Below are positions 11,389 through 20,881 of a DNA stretch of 64,000 nt, one piece after another. Each line of letters starts with the position of its first letter. Positions within the stretch are counted from its first letter, which is position 1. Position numbers and translations under genes: made by a program. The DNA is from Methylocaldum szegediense (GTDB lineage: Bacteria; Pseudomonadota; Gammaproteobacteria; Methylococcales; Methylococcaceae), in NCBI RefSeq assembly GCF_949769195.1, contig NZ_OX458333.1:4436001-4500000 (forward strand). Direction: 5' to 3'. The notes under the pieces were generated by a model. The model was not told the origin of the DNA. It ran no database searches and was given only the letters and a program-made list of their open reading frames with translations.

Positions 11389-11760
11389 TTATTTTCTCCA
11401 AGAACCACGTTGCCTGAACAGCCAATCTCGTCAGAAATGCGCCGCGCACCAAGCCGTCGAGAAAAGCAACAAACGCGGAGAAAGGGCAGCTCGGCTCGAG
11501 CATTAACCGGGGGGCTGGCTCAGACGACGATTGCTTAGTGTGCCGCGCATTATACCGAAAGCGGCTGTGTGGTGTGACAGGTCCTTGAAATTACGGTAAT
11601 CCAACCGGACGCCTTAGTGCCGATCGGGGCGGAAACCGAGAAGCGGGTCCGCATGCCTAATCCCGGCCCGCGACGGCCGGGATTTCGACGGGCCGGAATG
11701 GATAAGCGGAAAATGCGGAGATTCAAGCTTGAGTCGAATTTGTGCGAGAGGCCGATGGCA
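11389..11760. other. Gene-free stretch between pilU and the DUF2726 gene
   Basis: 372 bases with no credible coding frame. The only structure I see is the palindrome at 11659-11684 (listed separately). The region upstream of 11388 probably contains the promoter of the DUF2726-dapE run, but no clear -35/-10 pair stands out. Confidence 0.6.
11659..11684. repeat. 10-bp stem palindrome, REP-like or terminator
   Basis: AATCCCGGCC, a 6-base loop, then GGCCGGGATT forms a perfect 10-bp stem about 80 bp downstream of the pilU stop on the minus strand. There is no U-run on either side, so a rho-independent terminator is not convincing. The composition resembles the short GC-rich palindromes found elsewhere in this window (39783, 47741). 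Confidence 0.5.
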
Positions 11761-12882
11761 TCAATCGTCATCTAAGATGAACATATTGTCGTGGCGGCCC
11801 GAGTATTTTTCGATGCTGCCTTCTTCGCCCAGCTTGATCATCAGCCGCACTTCGTTTTTCGAATCTGCGGCGTGTAAGGCGTCCTCGTAGGTGATCTTCC
11901 CAGCTTTATAAAGATCGTACAAAGCTTGATCGAAGGTCTGCATACCCTGTTCGCGCGAGTGTTTCATAAGCTCCTTCAGCTTATGGATCTCGCCTTTACG
12001 GATGAGGTCGGAGGCGAGCGGGGTGTTGAGGAGAATTTCCACTGCCGGATAGCGGCCTTTGCCGTCGGCTCGGCGAATGAGCTGTTGCGCGATGATGGCT
12101 CGAAGATTCAAGGAAAGATCCATGAACAGCTGCCGGTGCATGTCCTCGGGAAAAAAGTGAAGAATGCGATCCAGTGCCTGGTTAGCATTGTTGGCGTGCA
12201 AGGTACTAAGGCAAAGATGGCCGGTCTCGGCAAAGGTGATCGCATGCTGCATCGTTTCGCGGGTTCGGATTTCCCCGATCAGAATGACGTCCGGCGCCTG
12301 CCGCAAGGTGTTTTTGAGCGCCACTTCGTACGATTCTGTATCAATGCCGACTTCGCGCTGGGTGATGATGCAACCCGCATGCGGGTGAACGTATTCCAGA
12401 GGGTCTTCGATCGAGATGATATGGCCGCTCGAATGCTCGTTGCGGTATTTGATCATGGCGGCCAGGGACGTGGATTTTCCCGTGCCGGTCGCGCCGACGA
12501 ACAGGATCAGACCGCGTTTGGTCATCGCCAATTCATTCAGGATGGGGGGCAGATTGAGCTCTTCAACCGTCGGAATGTTCGTCTCGATCCGCCGCAGGAC
12601 CATTCCGGGAGTGTCTCTTTGGATGAAAGCGCTGACACGGAATCGCCCCAACCCGGACGATGAAATGGCGAAATTGCACTCCTTAGTGTTCTCGAACTCG
12701 TCGCGCTGGCGCTGATTCATCACCCCAAGGACGATTTGCCGCGCCTGATCCTTCGTCAGCTTGGTATTTGAAATCGGTTGAATGACGCCGTCGATCTTCA
12801 GGCAAGGTTCTTTGTTGGTGATGATGAAAAGGTCTGACGCTTTTTTTTGCGTCATCAGCATGAGTAAGGATTCGAAATCCAC
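11761..12882 (-). CDS. pilU: Type IV pilus retraction ATPase PilU
   Basis: 373 residues. Walker A is GATGTGKS, the Asp box is IISIEDPLEYVHPH, Walker B is VILIGEIR and the His box is HLCLSTLHANN. N-terminal KKASDLFIITNKEPCLKIDG and the acidic tail ending DD distinguish PilU from PilT. It is a hexameric cytoplasmic motor that helps PilT retract pili. It lies 17 bp downstream of pilT in one operon. Confidence 0.94.
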   Translation of the reverse strand: MDFESLLMLMTQKKASDLFIITNKEPCLKIDGVIQPISNTKLTKDQARQIVLGVMNQRQRDEFENTKECNFAISSSGLGRFRVSAFIQRDTPGMVLRRIETNIPTVEELNLPPILNELAMTKRGLILFVGATGTGKSTSLAAMIKYRNEHSSGHIISIEDPLEYVHPHAGCIITQREVGIDTESYEVALKNTLRQAPDVILIGEIRTRETMQHAITFAETGHLCLSTLHANNANQALDRILHFFPEDMHRQLFMDLSLNLRAIIAQQLIRRADGKGRYPAVEILLNTPLASDLIRKGEIHKLKELMKHSREQGMQTFDQALYDLYKAGKITYEDALHAADSKNEVRLMIKLGEEGSIEKYSGRHDNMFILDDD

Positions 12883-12899
12883 GAGCCTGTTCCCCAGCT

Positions 12900-13934
12900 T
12901 CAGAATGCCGCTTTGTTAACCGCCTTGGCGCGCGCGGTAGCGCGTGCAACGACGCCTTTCTCGACCAATTCTTGCAAGTGCTGGTCGAGGGTTTGCATCC
13001 CGTCCTTGCGTCCGGTTTGTATGGCCGAATACATCTGTGCGACCTTGTCTTCGCGTATGAGATTGCGAATCGCCGGAGTGCCCACCATGATTTCCCAGGC
13101 CGCCGTGCGTCCGCCGCCGTTTTTCTTGAGCAGAGTTTGGGCGATCACGGCCTGCAAGGACTCGGACAGCATCGACCGAATAACGCCTTTTTCCGCGGCG
13201 GGGAATACATCAATGATGCGGTCTATGGTTTTGGCTGCTGAGTTGGTGTGCAGGGTGCCGAAAACGAGGTGACCGGTTTCCGCGGCGGTCAGCGCCAGAC
13301 GAATGGTTTCCAGATCGCGCATTTCCCCGACCAGAATCACATCGGGGTCTTCGCGTAGAGCCGAGCGCAAGGCTTCGTTGAACCCCAAGGTATCCCGGTG
13401 AACTTCTCGTTGGTTGATCAGCGATTTCTTGCTGGTGTGCACGAACTCGATGGGGTCTTCGATCGTCAAGATATGGGAGTATTGATTCGAATTGATATGG
13501 TCGATCATCGCGGCGAGAGTCGTCGATTTGCCTGAGCCCGTGGGCCCGGTGACCAAGATCAGGCCGCGAGGATGCGTGGTGACCTCCTGGAAAAATTTTG
13601 GGCAACCCAATTCCTCCAATGTCAAAACCTTGGACGGAATGGTTCGAAAAACCGCCGCCGCGCCCCGGTCCTGATTGAACGCGTTGACGCGAAAGCGCGC
13701 GACTCCAGGGAGCTCGAAAGAAAAGTCGGTCTCCAGGAACTCCTCGTAATCACGCCGCTGCTTGTCGTTCATGATGTCGTAGATCAGCGCGTGTACCTCT
13801 TTGTGGTCGAGCGCCGGCACGTTAATCCGGCGTATATCGCCATCCACACGGATCATGGGAGGAAGCCCGGCGGACAAATGCAAATCGGAAGCCTTGTTTT
13901 TGACGGAAAAAGCGAGCAGTTCGGCGATATCCAT
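12900..13934 (-). CDS. pilT: Type IV pilus retraction ATPase PilT
   Basis: 344 residues from the ATG at 13934 (MDIAELLAFSVKNKASDLHL). Walker A is GPTGSGKSTT, Walker B is VILVGEMRD, and the PilT-specific AIRNLIRED motif is intact near residue 290. It powers pilus retraction for twitching and DNA uptake. An open frame continues upstream to 14153, but that part is the shadow of the divergent yggS gene. Divergence of pilTU from yggS is a conserved arrangement in Gammaproteobacteria. Confidence 0.96.
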   Translation of the reverse strand: MDIAELLAFSVKNKASDLHLSAGLPPMIRVDGDIRRINVPALDHKEVHALIYDIMNDKQRRDYEEFLETDFSFELPGVARFRVNAFNQDRGAAAVFRTIPSKVLTLEELGCPKFFQEVTTHPRGLILVTGPTGSGKSTTLAAMIDHINSNQYSHILTIEDPIEFVHTSKKSLINQREVHRDTLGFNEALRSALREDPDVILVGEMRDLETIRLALTAAETGHLVFGTLHTNSAAKTIDRIIDVFPAAEKGVIRSMLSESLQAVIAQTLLKKNGGGRTAAWEIMVGTPAIRNLIREDKVAQMYSAIQTGRKDGMQTLDQHLQELVEKGVVARATARAKAVNKAAF

Positions 13935-14022
13935 GGATGTGTCTTGGTGTTGACTCTTGTGTAAGCTCTGGTCGATCGATACCCTTGCGTTTCGCTCAAG
14001 TATAGACAACCGTATCAGCACG

Positions 14023-14748
14023 ATGAGGAGCCAGATACAACAGAGACTGGACGCGGTGCGCGACCGGATTCGGTCCGCGGAGGCGGCCGCTGGCCGACCC
14101 CGCGACTCGGTTCGTTTGATCGCCGTCAGCAAGACCCAGCCAGCGGAGGCCATTGCCGCGGCTTATTATTGTGGGCAGCGGGAGTTCGGGGAGAATTATG
14201 TTCAGGAGGCTCTTGCTAAGCAGGAAAAGTTGGCCCATTTCGATATCGGCTGGCATTTCATCGGGCCCATTCAATCCAACAAGACCAAGCTGATCGCCGC
14301 GCATTTTTCGTGGGTGCATAGCGTTGACCGGATCAAGATTGCGGAGCGTCTGAGCGATCAGCGTCCCATACAGCTGCCGCCGCTCAATGTCTGTATTCAG
14401 GTTAACGTGAGCGGCGAAGCGACGAAATCCGGCGTTGCCTTCGAAGAACTGGATGAACTAGCCAAAGCGATTGCGGCATTGCCAAGGCTTCGTTTTCGCG
14501 GACTGATGGCCATTCCTGCACCGACAAACGAGATCGACCTCCAGCGTGCATCGTTTCGGAGCTTGCGACAGGCCGCGGAACGCCTTAGCGATTTGGGGTT
14601 GGATACCTTATCTATGGGGATGTCCGACGATCTTGAGGCAGCCATAACGGAAGGCTCGACCATGGTCCGCGTCGGTACCGCTCTGTTCGGACCGAGGCCG
14701 CGCCGAGACGTGGCTGCGTTCGGTGCCGAAGGCGCCTCGGAGCGCTAA
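14023..14748 (+). CDS. yggS: PLP homeostasis protein (YggS/PROSC family)
   Basis: 241 residues from the ATG at 14023 (MRSQIQQRLDAVRDRIRSAE). The PLP lysine sits in AVSKTQP, the phosphate-binding motif SMGMSDDLEAAITEGSTMVR is near the C-terminus, and HFIGPIQSNKTK is typical. The protein binds pyridoxal phosphate and buffers vitamin B6 and amino-acid pools without known catalysis. It is the first gene of yggS-proC-yggT-yggU. Confidence 0.92.
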   Translation: MRSQIQQRLDAVRDRIRSAEAAAGRPRDSVRLIAVSKTQPAEAIAAAYYCGQREFGENYVQEALAKQEKLAHFDIGWHFIGPIQSNKTKLIAAHFSWVHSVDRIKIAERLSDQRPIQLPPLNVCIQVNVSGEATKSGVAFEELDELAKAIAALPRLRFRGLMAIPAPTNEIDLQRASFRSLRQAAERLSDLGLDTLSMGMSDDLEAAITEGSTMVRVGTALFGPRPRRDVAAFGAEGASER

Positions 14749-14843
14749 AAATGGTGCAGCCTAGAGTGGTTGTGGGGACGTTTTTGAGGGAGTCTCTATA
14801 GAGTTGTTTACAAGTGCGCCCGTTCGGTAGGAGATGATTACAG

Positions 14844-15668
14844 ATGAAAACACAGACTTTGGGGTTTATTGGCGCAGGAAATATGGCGGGCAGCCTGATC
14901 GGTGGTCTGATTTCGGACGGATATCCGGCGGAAAACATCGTCGTATCGGATGTCGATACCGCGAAATTGAAGGATTTGGCCACGCGTTTCGGCGTCCAGA
15001 CGTTCGAAAATAACCGATCGGTCGTGGATCGGTCCCAGACGGTAATACTCGCGGTCAAGCCGCAGATCCTTGAGTCGGTCGCTCGGGAAATCGCCGCTGC
15101 CGTACAGGAAGGTCGTCCTTTGATTATCAGCATCGCCGCCGGCGTTCGCGAGACCGCTCTGGATCGTTGGCTGGGCGGCAACGCGAGCATCGTCCGCTGC
15201 ATGCCGAATACGCCGGCGCTGGTGAAAACGGGAGCTACCGCGTTGCACGCAAATGATCGGACAAGCCCGGCACAGAAGAGTTTGGCGGAAGCGATACTCC
15301 GTGCCGTCGGCGTCGCCGTATGGGTGGAACGGGAGGAGCTCTTGGACGCGGTGACAGCGCTTTCGGGTAGTGGGCCGGCTTACTTTTTTCTGCTCATGGA
15401 GGCCATGGAGGATGCAGCGACCGAGCTCGGCCTTGACAAAACCACGGCGCGTCTTCTTACTCAGCAAACGGCGCTGGGCGCGGCGCGTATCGCTATCGAA
15501 TCTGACGAGGGGCCAGCCGAATTGCGAAGGCGGGTCACATCGCCCGGTGGCACAACGGAGAAGGCAATAGAGGTGTTTGAGGGGGGTAGCCTTCGCAGAC
15601 TGGTGCTGGAGGCTATAAAGGCGGCAAATGCGCGGGCCGCGGAATTATCGAAGCAACTGGGAGAGTGA
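14844..15668 (+). CDS. proC: Pyrroline-5-carboxylate reductase
   Basis: 274 residues. The NADPH-binding start is LGFIGAGNMAGSLIGGL, followed by AVKPQ, RCMPNTPALV and the C-terminal signature TSPGGTTEKAIEVFE. It performs the last step of proline synthesis and forms cytosolic oligomers. The yggT start lies 3 bp after its stop. About 95 bp of intergenic sequence separates it from yggS. Confidence 0.96.
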   Translation: MKTQTLGFIGAGNMAGSLIGGLISDGYPAENIVVSDVDTAKLKDLATRFGVQTFENNRSVVDRSQTVILAVKPQILESVAREIAAAVQEGRPLIISIAAGVRETALDRWLGGNASIVRCMPNTPALVKTGATALHANDRTSPAQKSLAEAILRAVGVAVWVEREELLDAVTALSGSGPAYFFLLMEAMEDAATELGLDKTTARLLTQQTALGAARIAIESDEGPAELRRRVTSPGGTTEKAIEVFEGGSLRRLVLEAIKAANARAAELSKQLGE

Positions 15669-15670
15669 CG

Positions 15671-16246
15671 ATGTCTCCGGATTTTCTGGTGAATCCCGCT
15701 ATCTTTTTGATCGATACGCTGTTCAGCCTTTATATTTTCGCCTTATTGCTGCGGTTTCTATTTCAGTGGATGAATGCGGACTACTACAATCCGATTTCGC
15801 AGTTTCTGATTAAGATCACACACCCACCGCTGCGTGTATTGCGCCGCTTCATTCCCGCCATCGGCCGCGTCGATACCGCCTCACTCGTCTTGATGCTGGG
15901 GCTACAGATGCTGGGCGGATATCTGATATTTTTGCTTCAGGATACCAGCCTGACGTTCTCGGCGTTGGCGGTATGGGCTTTCGCACAGTTGCTGGATTTG
16001 CTGTTCAATATCTTTTTTTTCGCCATCATCATTCGCGCTGTGTTGAGTTGGGTCAGTCCCAGAACGTATAACCCCGCTATTTCCTTGCTTTACAGTCTGA
16101 CCGAGCCGCTGCTTCGGTTCGGCCGCCGTCTTTTGCCCCCGATCGGCGGTATCGACTTGTCACCGTTGATCCCTTTGATCGGCATACAGCTCGCTAAGAT
16201 GCTTGTATTGCCACCGTTGCAGCAGCTAACGACCCTGTTGAACTGA
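15671..16246 (+). CDS. yggT: YggT family membrane protein
   Basis: 191 residues from the ATG at 15671; a GTG two codons upstream overlaps the proC stop. Two YGGT repeats are visible, each with two membrane helices and the LRFLFQWMNADYYNPISQ / IRAVLSWVSPRTYNPAISL motif. Family members are inner-membrane proteins linked to osmotic tolerance or cell division; the exact role is unknown. Confidence 0.9.
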   Translation: MSPDFLVNPAIFLIDTLFSLYIFALLLRFLFQWMNADYYNPISQFLIKITHPPLRVLRRFIPAIGRVDTASLVLMLGLQMLGGYLIFLLQDTSLTFSALAVWAFAQLLDLLFNIFFFAIIIRAVLSWVSPRTYNPAISLLYSLTEPLLRFGRRLLPPIGGIDLSPLIPLIGIQLAKMLVLPPLQQLTTLLN

Positions 16247-16247
16247 T

Positions 16248-16547
16248 TTGAGCGACTGGTATGCCTGGGACGGTCAGACATTGACGCTGAACGTCCACAT
16301 TCAGCCCCGCGCGGGCAAGGACGAAGTCGTTGGCCTGCATGGCGATCGGCTCAAGATCCGCATCAAGGCACCGCCCGTCGACGGCAAGGCGAACCGGTAC
16401 CTGATCGAGTTTCTCGCGGACGTTTTCGGCGTTGCCAAAAAAGATGTGGTTTTGCTGGCCGGCGAGACCGGAAGGGATAAGCGCTTCGAAATCCGCGCGC
16501 CCAAACTCTGGCCGGCCTGGTGGACCGAGCTTTCAAAAATGGACTGA
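16248..16547 (+). CDS. DUF167 (YggU) protein
   Basis: 99 residues from a TTG start 1 bp after the yggT stop. It has the DUF167 pattern LNVHIQPRAGKDEVVGLHGD, then IKAPPVDGKANRYLIEFLA and LLAGETGRDKRFEI. It is a small cytosolic protein of unknown function that usually follows yggT. The TTG start is inferred because no ATG lies close; expression would depend on coupling. Confidence 0.9.
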   Translation: MSDWYAWDGQTLTLNVHIQPRAGKDEVVGLHGDRLKIRIKAPPVDGKANRYLIEFLADVFGVAKKDVVLLAGETGRDKRFEIRAPKLWPAWWTELSKMD

Positions 16548-16627
16548 ATCTTGAATTGGTCTAAACTTCCTCCCAACTGCTCCAGAATTGCACTTTATTC
16601 CATAGACGATCGGATCGAGAGCCGGAG

Positions 16628-18610
16628 ATGAGCATCATTCATTTAGAAGACAAGCTGCGAGACTACGGCCAATGGCGTGAGCAAATTAGCCAGGCGGTTG
16701 AGCGATATCGTTCCTGGTTGGATCGGTATGAATTGAACAGCGATGCCGTCAATGAAACCCTTCTGGGCATGCTCGACAGCTTGCGCTCGGACCGGATTGT
16801 GCTTGCCTTTGCGGCCGAATTTTCGCGAGGCAAGACCGAACTGATTAACGCCTTGTTTTTCTCAGATACCGGCGTTCGTCTCCTGCCGTCGTCTCCGGGA
16901 AGGACCACGATGTGTCCGACCGAGATTTTTTACGATCCCGAAGGCGGCGCCTATATTCGATTGTTGGCAATCGAGAGTCGTCTGAACCAGACATCGCTCA
17001 GTGAGTATAAACGCCATCCCCAGAGCTGGATGCAGATTGAGCTCGATTGTGCGTCGCCGGTGCAGATGCAGGAAGCGTTTCAGGAGTTGACGGCGACCAA
17101 GCGCGTACCGCTGGAAGAGGCGAAGAAACTCGGTCTGTACAACGAGGACATGCATCCGGGGCAGGTCGTAGCACCGGAGACCGTGGAAATTCCGTGTTGG
17201 CGTCATGCATTGATCAGCTTTCCACATTACCTCCTCAAAGAAGGGTTGACTATTCTCGACACACCTGGTCTCAACGCGCTCGGGGCGGAGCCGGAGCTGA
17301 CCCTGCACATGCTGCCTAGCGCGCACGCGGTCATCTTCGTGCTCGCAGCGGATACCGGCGTGACCAAGAGCGATATGGACATGTGGTGCAACCATGTCCG
17401 GGGCTCGCGCCAAGGACGGGAGAATACTGGTTTGGCCGTGGTCATGAATAAGATCGATTCGATGTGGGGAGATTTACACGGAGACGATGTGATCGAAAAA
17501 TCGATTCGGTCACAAGTCGACTCGGTCGCCAGAACCCTGGAGGTCGAACCGAGCTCGATCTTTCCTTTGACGGCCAAGCAGGCCCTCCTCGCCAAGGTGA
17601 AAGGCGATGAGGTACTCCTGCAAAGAAGTCGGCTCGACGTTTTTGAAAAATTTCTCGCCGAAAAAGTCGTGAAGGAGAGGCAGAATCTCTTGATGGCGTC
17701 AGTTACCCAGCAGGTCGGTCGGTTGGTCGAGGAGTCAACCAGCGTCTTGCGGGCCCATATCGCTGACGCCGAGCGGCAAATCAACGATCTTCGCAATGTG
17801 GATGTCAATAACCGGGACAAGATAAAACAGCTGATGGTTGAAACCAGGGAGCAGCAAAACGCTTATCTGTCCAGCGTTAATCAGTTTCAGGCCAGCCGAC
17901 GGGTGTTCGCGGTGCAGATCAAATCATTGGCCGAAGCCTTAGCACCAGAGAAGATCGATGAAATCATCAAGCGTACCCGGCGACAAATGGCCGGGAGTCT
18001 CACGACGATCGGGATGAAAGCCGCTATGGCCGCCGTGCTTGAGGAGCTGAATGGGGTGCTCGTCAAGGCTCTTTCCATCAGCGAAGAAACTCGGAGGCTG
18101 GTGAAGGGGATATACGGGAAATTCCAGGAAGAACACGGTTTCGCCGACCTGAAGGCGCCATCGTTCTCACTCAAGAAGTATCAAATCGAGTTGGAACGGA
18201 TATTTAAACAGGGAGAAGCTTTCAGAGACAGCGCCTCGTCAACGTTGATGGAGCAGAGCATGGTCGTGGTGAAGCTCTACTCGACGATCATCGCGCGCGC
18301 CCGTGAACTCTTCCTCCAGGCGTACAGGGATGTGGTGGCGTGGTCCGGCATGGCGCTAACGCCGCTTATCCATCAGATCCGGGATCACAAGCACGTGATC
18401 GAAAGTAAATTGGATGTGTTGCGCAAGATCAATGAATCCAGCCATGCGTTGGATCAGGAGATTGCGGCGCTCGTTCATGCCTTGGAACCTTTGCGGCAGC
18501 AATATGATGAACTCGTAGAGATACGACAGGCACTACAGTTGGATGAGGCTCGAACAGAGGCCGAAGTTGAGGAGGACTTGTTTCAACCAGCGGAGGCGGT
18601 GGCGGGTTAA
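16628..18610 (+). CDS. Bacterial dynamin-like GTPase
   Basis: 660 residues. The G domain occupies about residues 55-340, with a P-loop reading AEFSRGKTELINALF (positions 63-77), SSPGRTTMCP as switch I, LTILDTPGLNAL as G3 and VVMNKIDS as G4. The first P-loop glycine is Ala. The C-terminal half is helical with coiled-coil stretches (370-470, 590-650), as in dynamin stalks, but there is no clear membrane-spanning paddle. Such proteins may remodel membranes; the job here is unknown. It is convergent with trmB, with 3 bp between. Confidence 0.85.
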   Translation: MSIIHLEDKLRDYGQWREQISQAVERYRSWLDRYELNSDAVNETLLGMLDSLRSDRIVLAFAAEFSRGKTELINALFFSDTGVRLLPSSPGRTTMCPTEIFYDPEGGAYIRLLAIESRLNQTSLSEYKRHPQSWMQIELDCASPVQMQEAFQELTATKRVPLEEAKKLGLYNEDMHPGQVVAPETVEIPCWRHALISFPHYLLKEGLTILDTPGLNALGAEPELTLHMLPSAHAVIFVLAADTGVTKSDMDMWCNHVRGSRQGRENTGLAVVMNKIDSMWGDLHGDDVIEKSIRSQVDSVARTLEVEPSSIFPLTAKQALLAKVKGDEVLLQRSRLDVFEKFLAEKVVKERQNLLMASVTQQVGRLVEESTSVLRAHIADAERQINDLRNVDVNNRDKIKQLMVETREQQNAYLSSVNQFQASRRVFAVQIKSLAEALAPEKIDEIIKRTRRQMAGSLTTIGMKAAMAAVLEELNGVLVKALSISEETRRLVKGIYGKFQEEHGFADLKAPSFSLKKYQIELERIFKQGEAFRDSASSTLMEQSMVVVKLYSTIIARARELFLQAYRDVVAWSGMALTPLIHQIRDHKHVIESKLDVLRKINESSHALDQEIAALVHALEPLRQQYDELVEIRQALQLDEARTEAEVEEDLFQPAEAVAG

Positions 18611-18613
18611 GGG

Positions 18614-19360
18614 TTAAAGATCGTGTCGTCGGACAAACATCAAGTCCCAGACGTCGTGTCCAAGCTCTCGTCCGCGGCGCTCGAATTTGGTCAACGGCCG
18701 GTGTTCCGGGCGAGGCGAAAACTTAGCCTTACCGGCGACATTTTCGAACTTTTCACACTGTTCAAGCACATCCAGCATGTGCCTCGCGTAATCTTCCCAG
18801 TCCGTGGCGGCGTGAAAAATTCCTCCGGATTTGAGTTTCCTCGCTACGAGACTGGCGAAACCCGGGGTGACCAGTCGGCGCTTATGGTGGCGCTTCTTGG
18901 GCCAAGGGTCGGGGAAAAACAAATTGACTCCCGAGAGGCTGCCATCAGCGATCTGAGTTGTCAGGACCTCGACGGCGTCGGCGCAAAAAATCCGTACATT
19001 GGTCAATTCGCGTTCTTTTAAGCGCGACAGCAGCTGTGCCACACCGGGCCGGTGGACCTCGATGCCTATGAAATTGGTTTGTGGTTGATTGCTGGCGAGT
19101 TGAGCCAAAGTTTCGCCGTTACCGAAACCGATTTCAACGAGCAAAGGAGCGCTGCGACCGAAAATCTGCCCATAATCCGGGAGCGTATCGGCCATATTTA
19201 AGCCGTATATCGGCCAAAGAGTATCGAACGCCCTTCGTTGAGCCGCAGTGAATCGACCTTGGCGGAGAGTAAAGCTGCGGATGGAACGTAGGTGCGAGCA
19301 GCCGTTTTGCGGTGTCGAATAGGTGCTCGAATCGGCGGAGTTACTTCGGTTGTCGGTCAT
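18614..19360 (-). CDS. trmB: tRNA (guanine-N7)-methyltransferase
   Basis: 248 residues. The SAM motif LLVEIGFGNGETLAQLA, GIEVHRPGVAQLL and NLFFPDPWPKKRHHKRRLV define TrmB, which makes m7G46 in tRNA. The first about 30 residues (Ser/Thr/Asn rich) are not conserved and may be a flexible extension. It is divergent from the unknown membrane protein at 19445. Confidence 0.95.
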   Translation of the reverse strand: MTDNRSNSADSSTYSTPQNGCSHLRSIRSFTLRQGRFTAAQRRAFDTLWPIYGLNMADTLPDYGQIFGRSAPLLVEIGFGNGETLAQLASNQPQTNFIGIEVHRPGVAQLLSRLKERELTNVRIFCADAVEVLTTQIADGSLSGVNLFFPDPWPKKRHHKRRLVTPGFASLVARKLKSGGIFHAATDWEDYARHMLDVLEQCEKFENVAGKAKFSPRPEHRPLTKFERRGRELGHDVWDLMFVRRHDL

Positions 19361-19444
19361 GGGCGGATTTCGAATTGGATAGAGTCGAAACGATGAATCG
19401 TCGGCCGATTATTTTAGTGGAACCAGTCCCACTTCGTTATCCAT

Positions 19445-20881
19445 TTGTCGCATAAAGACGGCCCAAATGGGGAAAAACGCATCGACACTGAAGATCTAGA
19501 AATCGCAATGGATTTTTCGATCTTATTTGATCTTTACCGCTCGACCTTCGTACGCCGCATCCAAGATCGCTTTCGTTACATGTTGGACGACCTGAATTTG
19601 GCGACGGCCGTTCAGGCTATAGATAACTTCGATTCGGTGCTGCAGGATCATCTAGCCGATGTGTGGACGACACTTCATCTCGATCAAGACATTGTCTCGG
19701 AAAGCCTGGGCCAGGAATTGGAGCGCTCTTTCCTGCGGCTTTCGGACCAGCAGGGCTCCAACGAGGAGGCCGCGGCGAATGACCAAGCGCGTGAACGACA
19801 GAACGGTCAAATGCCACGCTACCGGCGGACTTTCGCATTTGACGAATATCTAGCAGGTAGAATTCGGGACGTCGAATCCCAGCACCGTCAAAGTCTTCAT
19901 GATCTCAATGAAGTGTATGCCGAGGTCGTAGGAGTAGCGCGCGAGTTATTACCACCCGCGCCCTGGAGTCCCTCCGCAACTTTGAACGCGTTGTCAACGG
20001 TTCTTGACGGGATCGATGTACCGATTCATCAGAATGTGCGGGTGATCTTGTACGAAAAGTTTATTAAGGATGTTCTGAAACATCTGGATGAAGCCTGTCG
20101 CGCATTTCAGGAAGCTCTGGAGAAACACCGCATTGAGTCGGACACTCGAATAACGTTGGCTGGTCCAAATGCTTTGATGGCTGTTTTGCGCGGCGAAGGA
20201 ATGGAAAAGAAAACCGTTGCAGATGTAGTCGCCGGTGGTGTCAGTTCGACAAAGCGAACGAAGATCGACGAAGGCGAAGCAGAGGTGGCTGGCGAGCCGG
20301 GTGAGTTCGAAGGAGGCAATTCGGAAGTGCCGTGGCGTCGCTATTACGTTCGTCTGCTTGTCTATCTGGTCGTGACTATATTGCTTGCGATTGTGGCCTG
20401 GCAGTTAGGGACATGGTTTGCCCAGCAGCGGGACGGAAGCATGGCCGAGAGCGGCAGCCGCGACCGCCAGCAGGTGGATTCGACCGACCAGATCGAAAAA
20501 GCGGTGATGCCGGAGAGCGTGTCGGTCGGAAGTGCCCAAGAACAACCTGTTCAGCCGCCAGTGGTATCCGACGCACGCATGAAACGTGACGTCTTGCGCC
20601 GGATCGAGTTGGTTGACTTCAGCTGGACTCTGACGCCAGCGGACCATACGATGCTTTTCGATTTTTCGATCAGGAACGGCAGCGCACGTCGGGTCAGCGG
20701 AATCGAGGTAGTTTGCCTGCAATATTCCCAAGAGTTTGAGCTTCTCGAGCCGCTGAAGGCTATTTTGCCAGGAGCGATTGAGCCGAACATGACCCGGACG
20801 TTTACTCAAATTCCTGTCGGACTCGGGAATGATCAGGTCGGTCGCGTGTCCTGTTTTATTCCGGACGTAAGTCTTGAATGA
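19445..20881 (+). CDS. Unknown one-TM protein with large cytoplasmic N-terminal half (possibly DUF1631-like)
   Basis: 478 residues from a TTG start; an ATG at 19508 (MDFSILFDLYRSTFVRRIQD) would give 457. Residues 20-240 are predicted helical and recall the N-terminal part of DUF1631 proteins, but I am not sure. A basic/acidic linker precedes one membrane helix (YVRLLVYLVVTILLAIVAW, about 303-321). Residues 380-478 look like a beta-sandwich domain outside the membrane (FDFSIRNGSARRVSGIEVVC). Neighbours do not reveal a role. Confidence 0.7.
   Translation: MSHKDGPNGEKRIDTEDLEIAMDFSILFDLYRSTFVRRIQDRFRYMLDDLNLATAVQAIDNFDSVLQDHLADVWTTLHLDQDIVSESLGQELERSFLRLSDQQGSNEEAAANDQARERQNGQMPRYRRTFAFDEYLAGRIRDVESQHRQSLHDLNEVYAEVVGVARELLPPAPWSPSATLNALSTVLDGIDVPIHQNVRVILYEKFIKDVLKHLDEACRAFQEALEKHRIESDTRITLAGPNALMAVLRGEGMEKKTVADVVAGGVSSTKRTKIDEGEAEVAGEPGEFEGGNSEVPWRRYYVRLLVYLVVTILLAIVAWQLGTWFAQQRDGSMAESGSRDRQQVDSTDQIEKAVMPESVSVGSAQEQPVQPPVVSDARMKRDVLRRIELVDFSWTLTPADHTMLFDFSIRNGSARRVSGIEVVCLQYSQEFELLEPLKAILPGAIEPNMTRTFTQIPVGLGNDQVGRVSCFIPDVSLE

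Noticed and set aside
11659-11684. Rho-independent terminator after pilU
   Set aside because: A strong stem but no U-run on either strand; kept only as a palindrome.
11926-12663. 245-codon plus-strand frame inside pilU
   Set aside because: Shadow of pilU; no recognisable protein.
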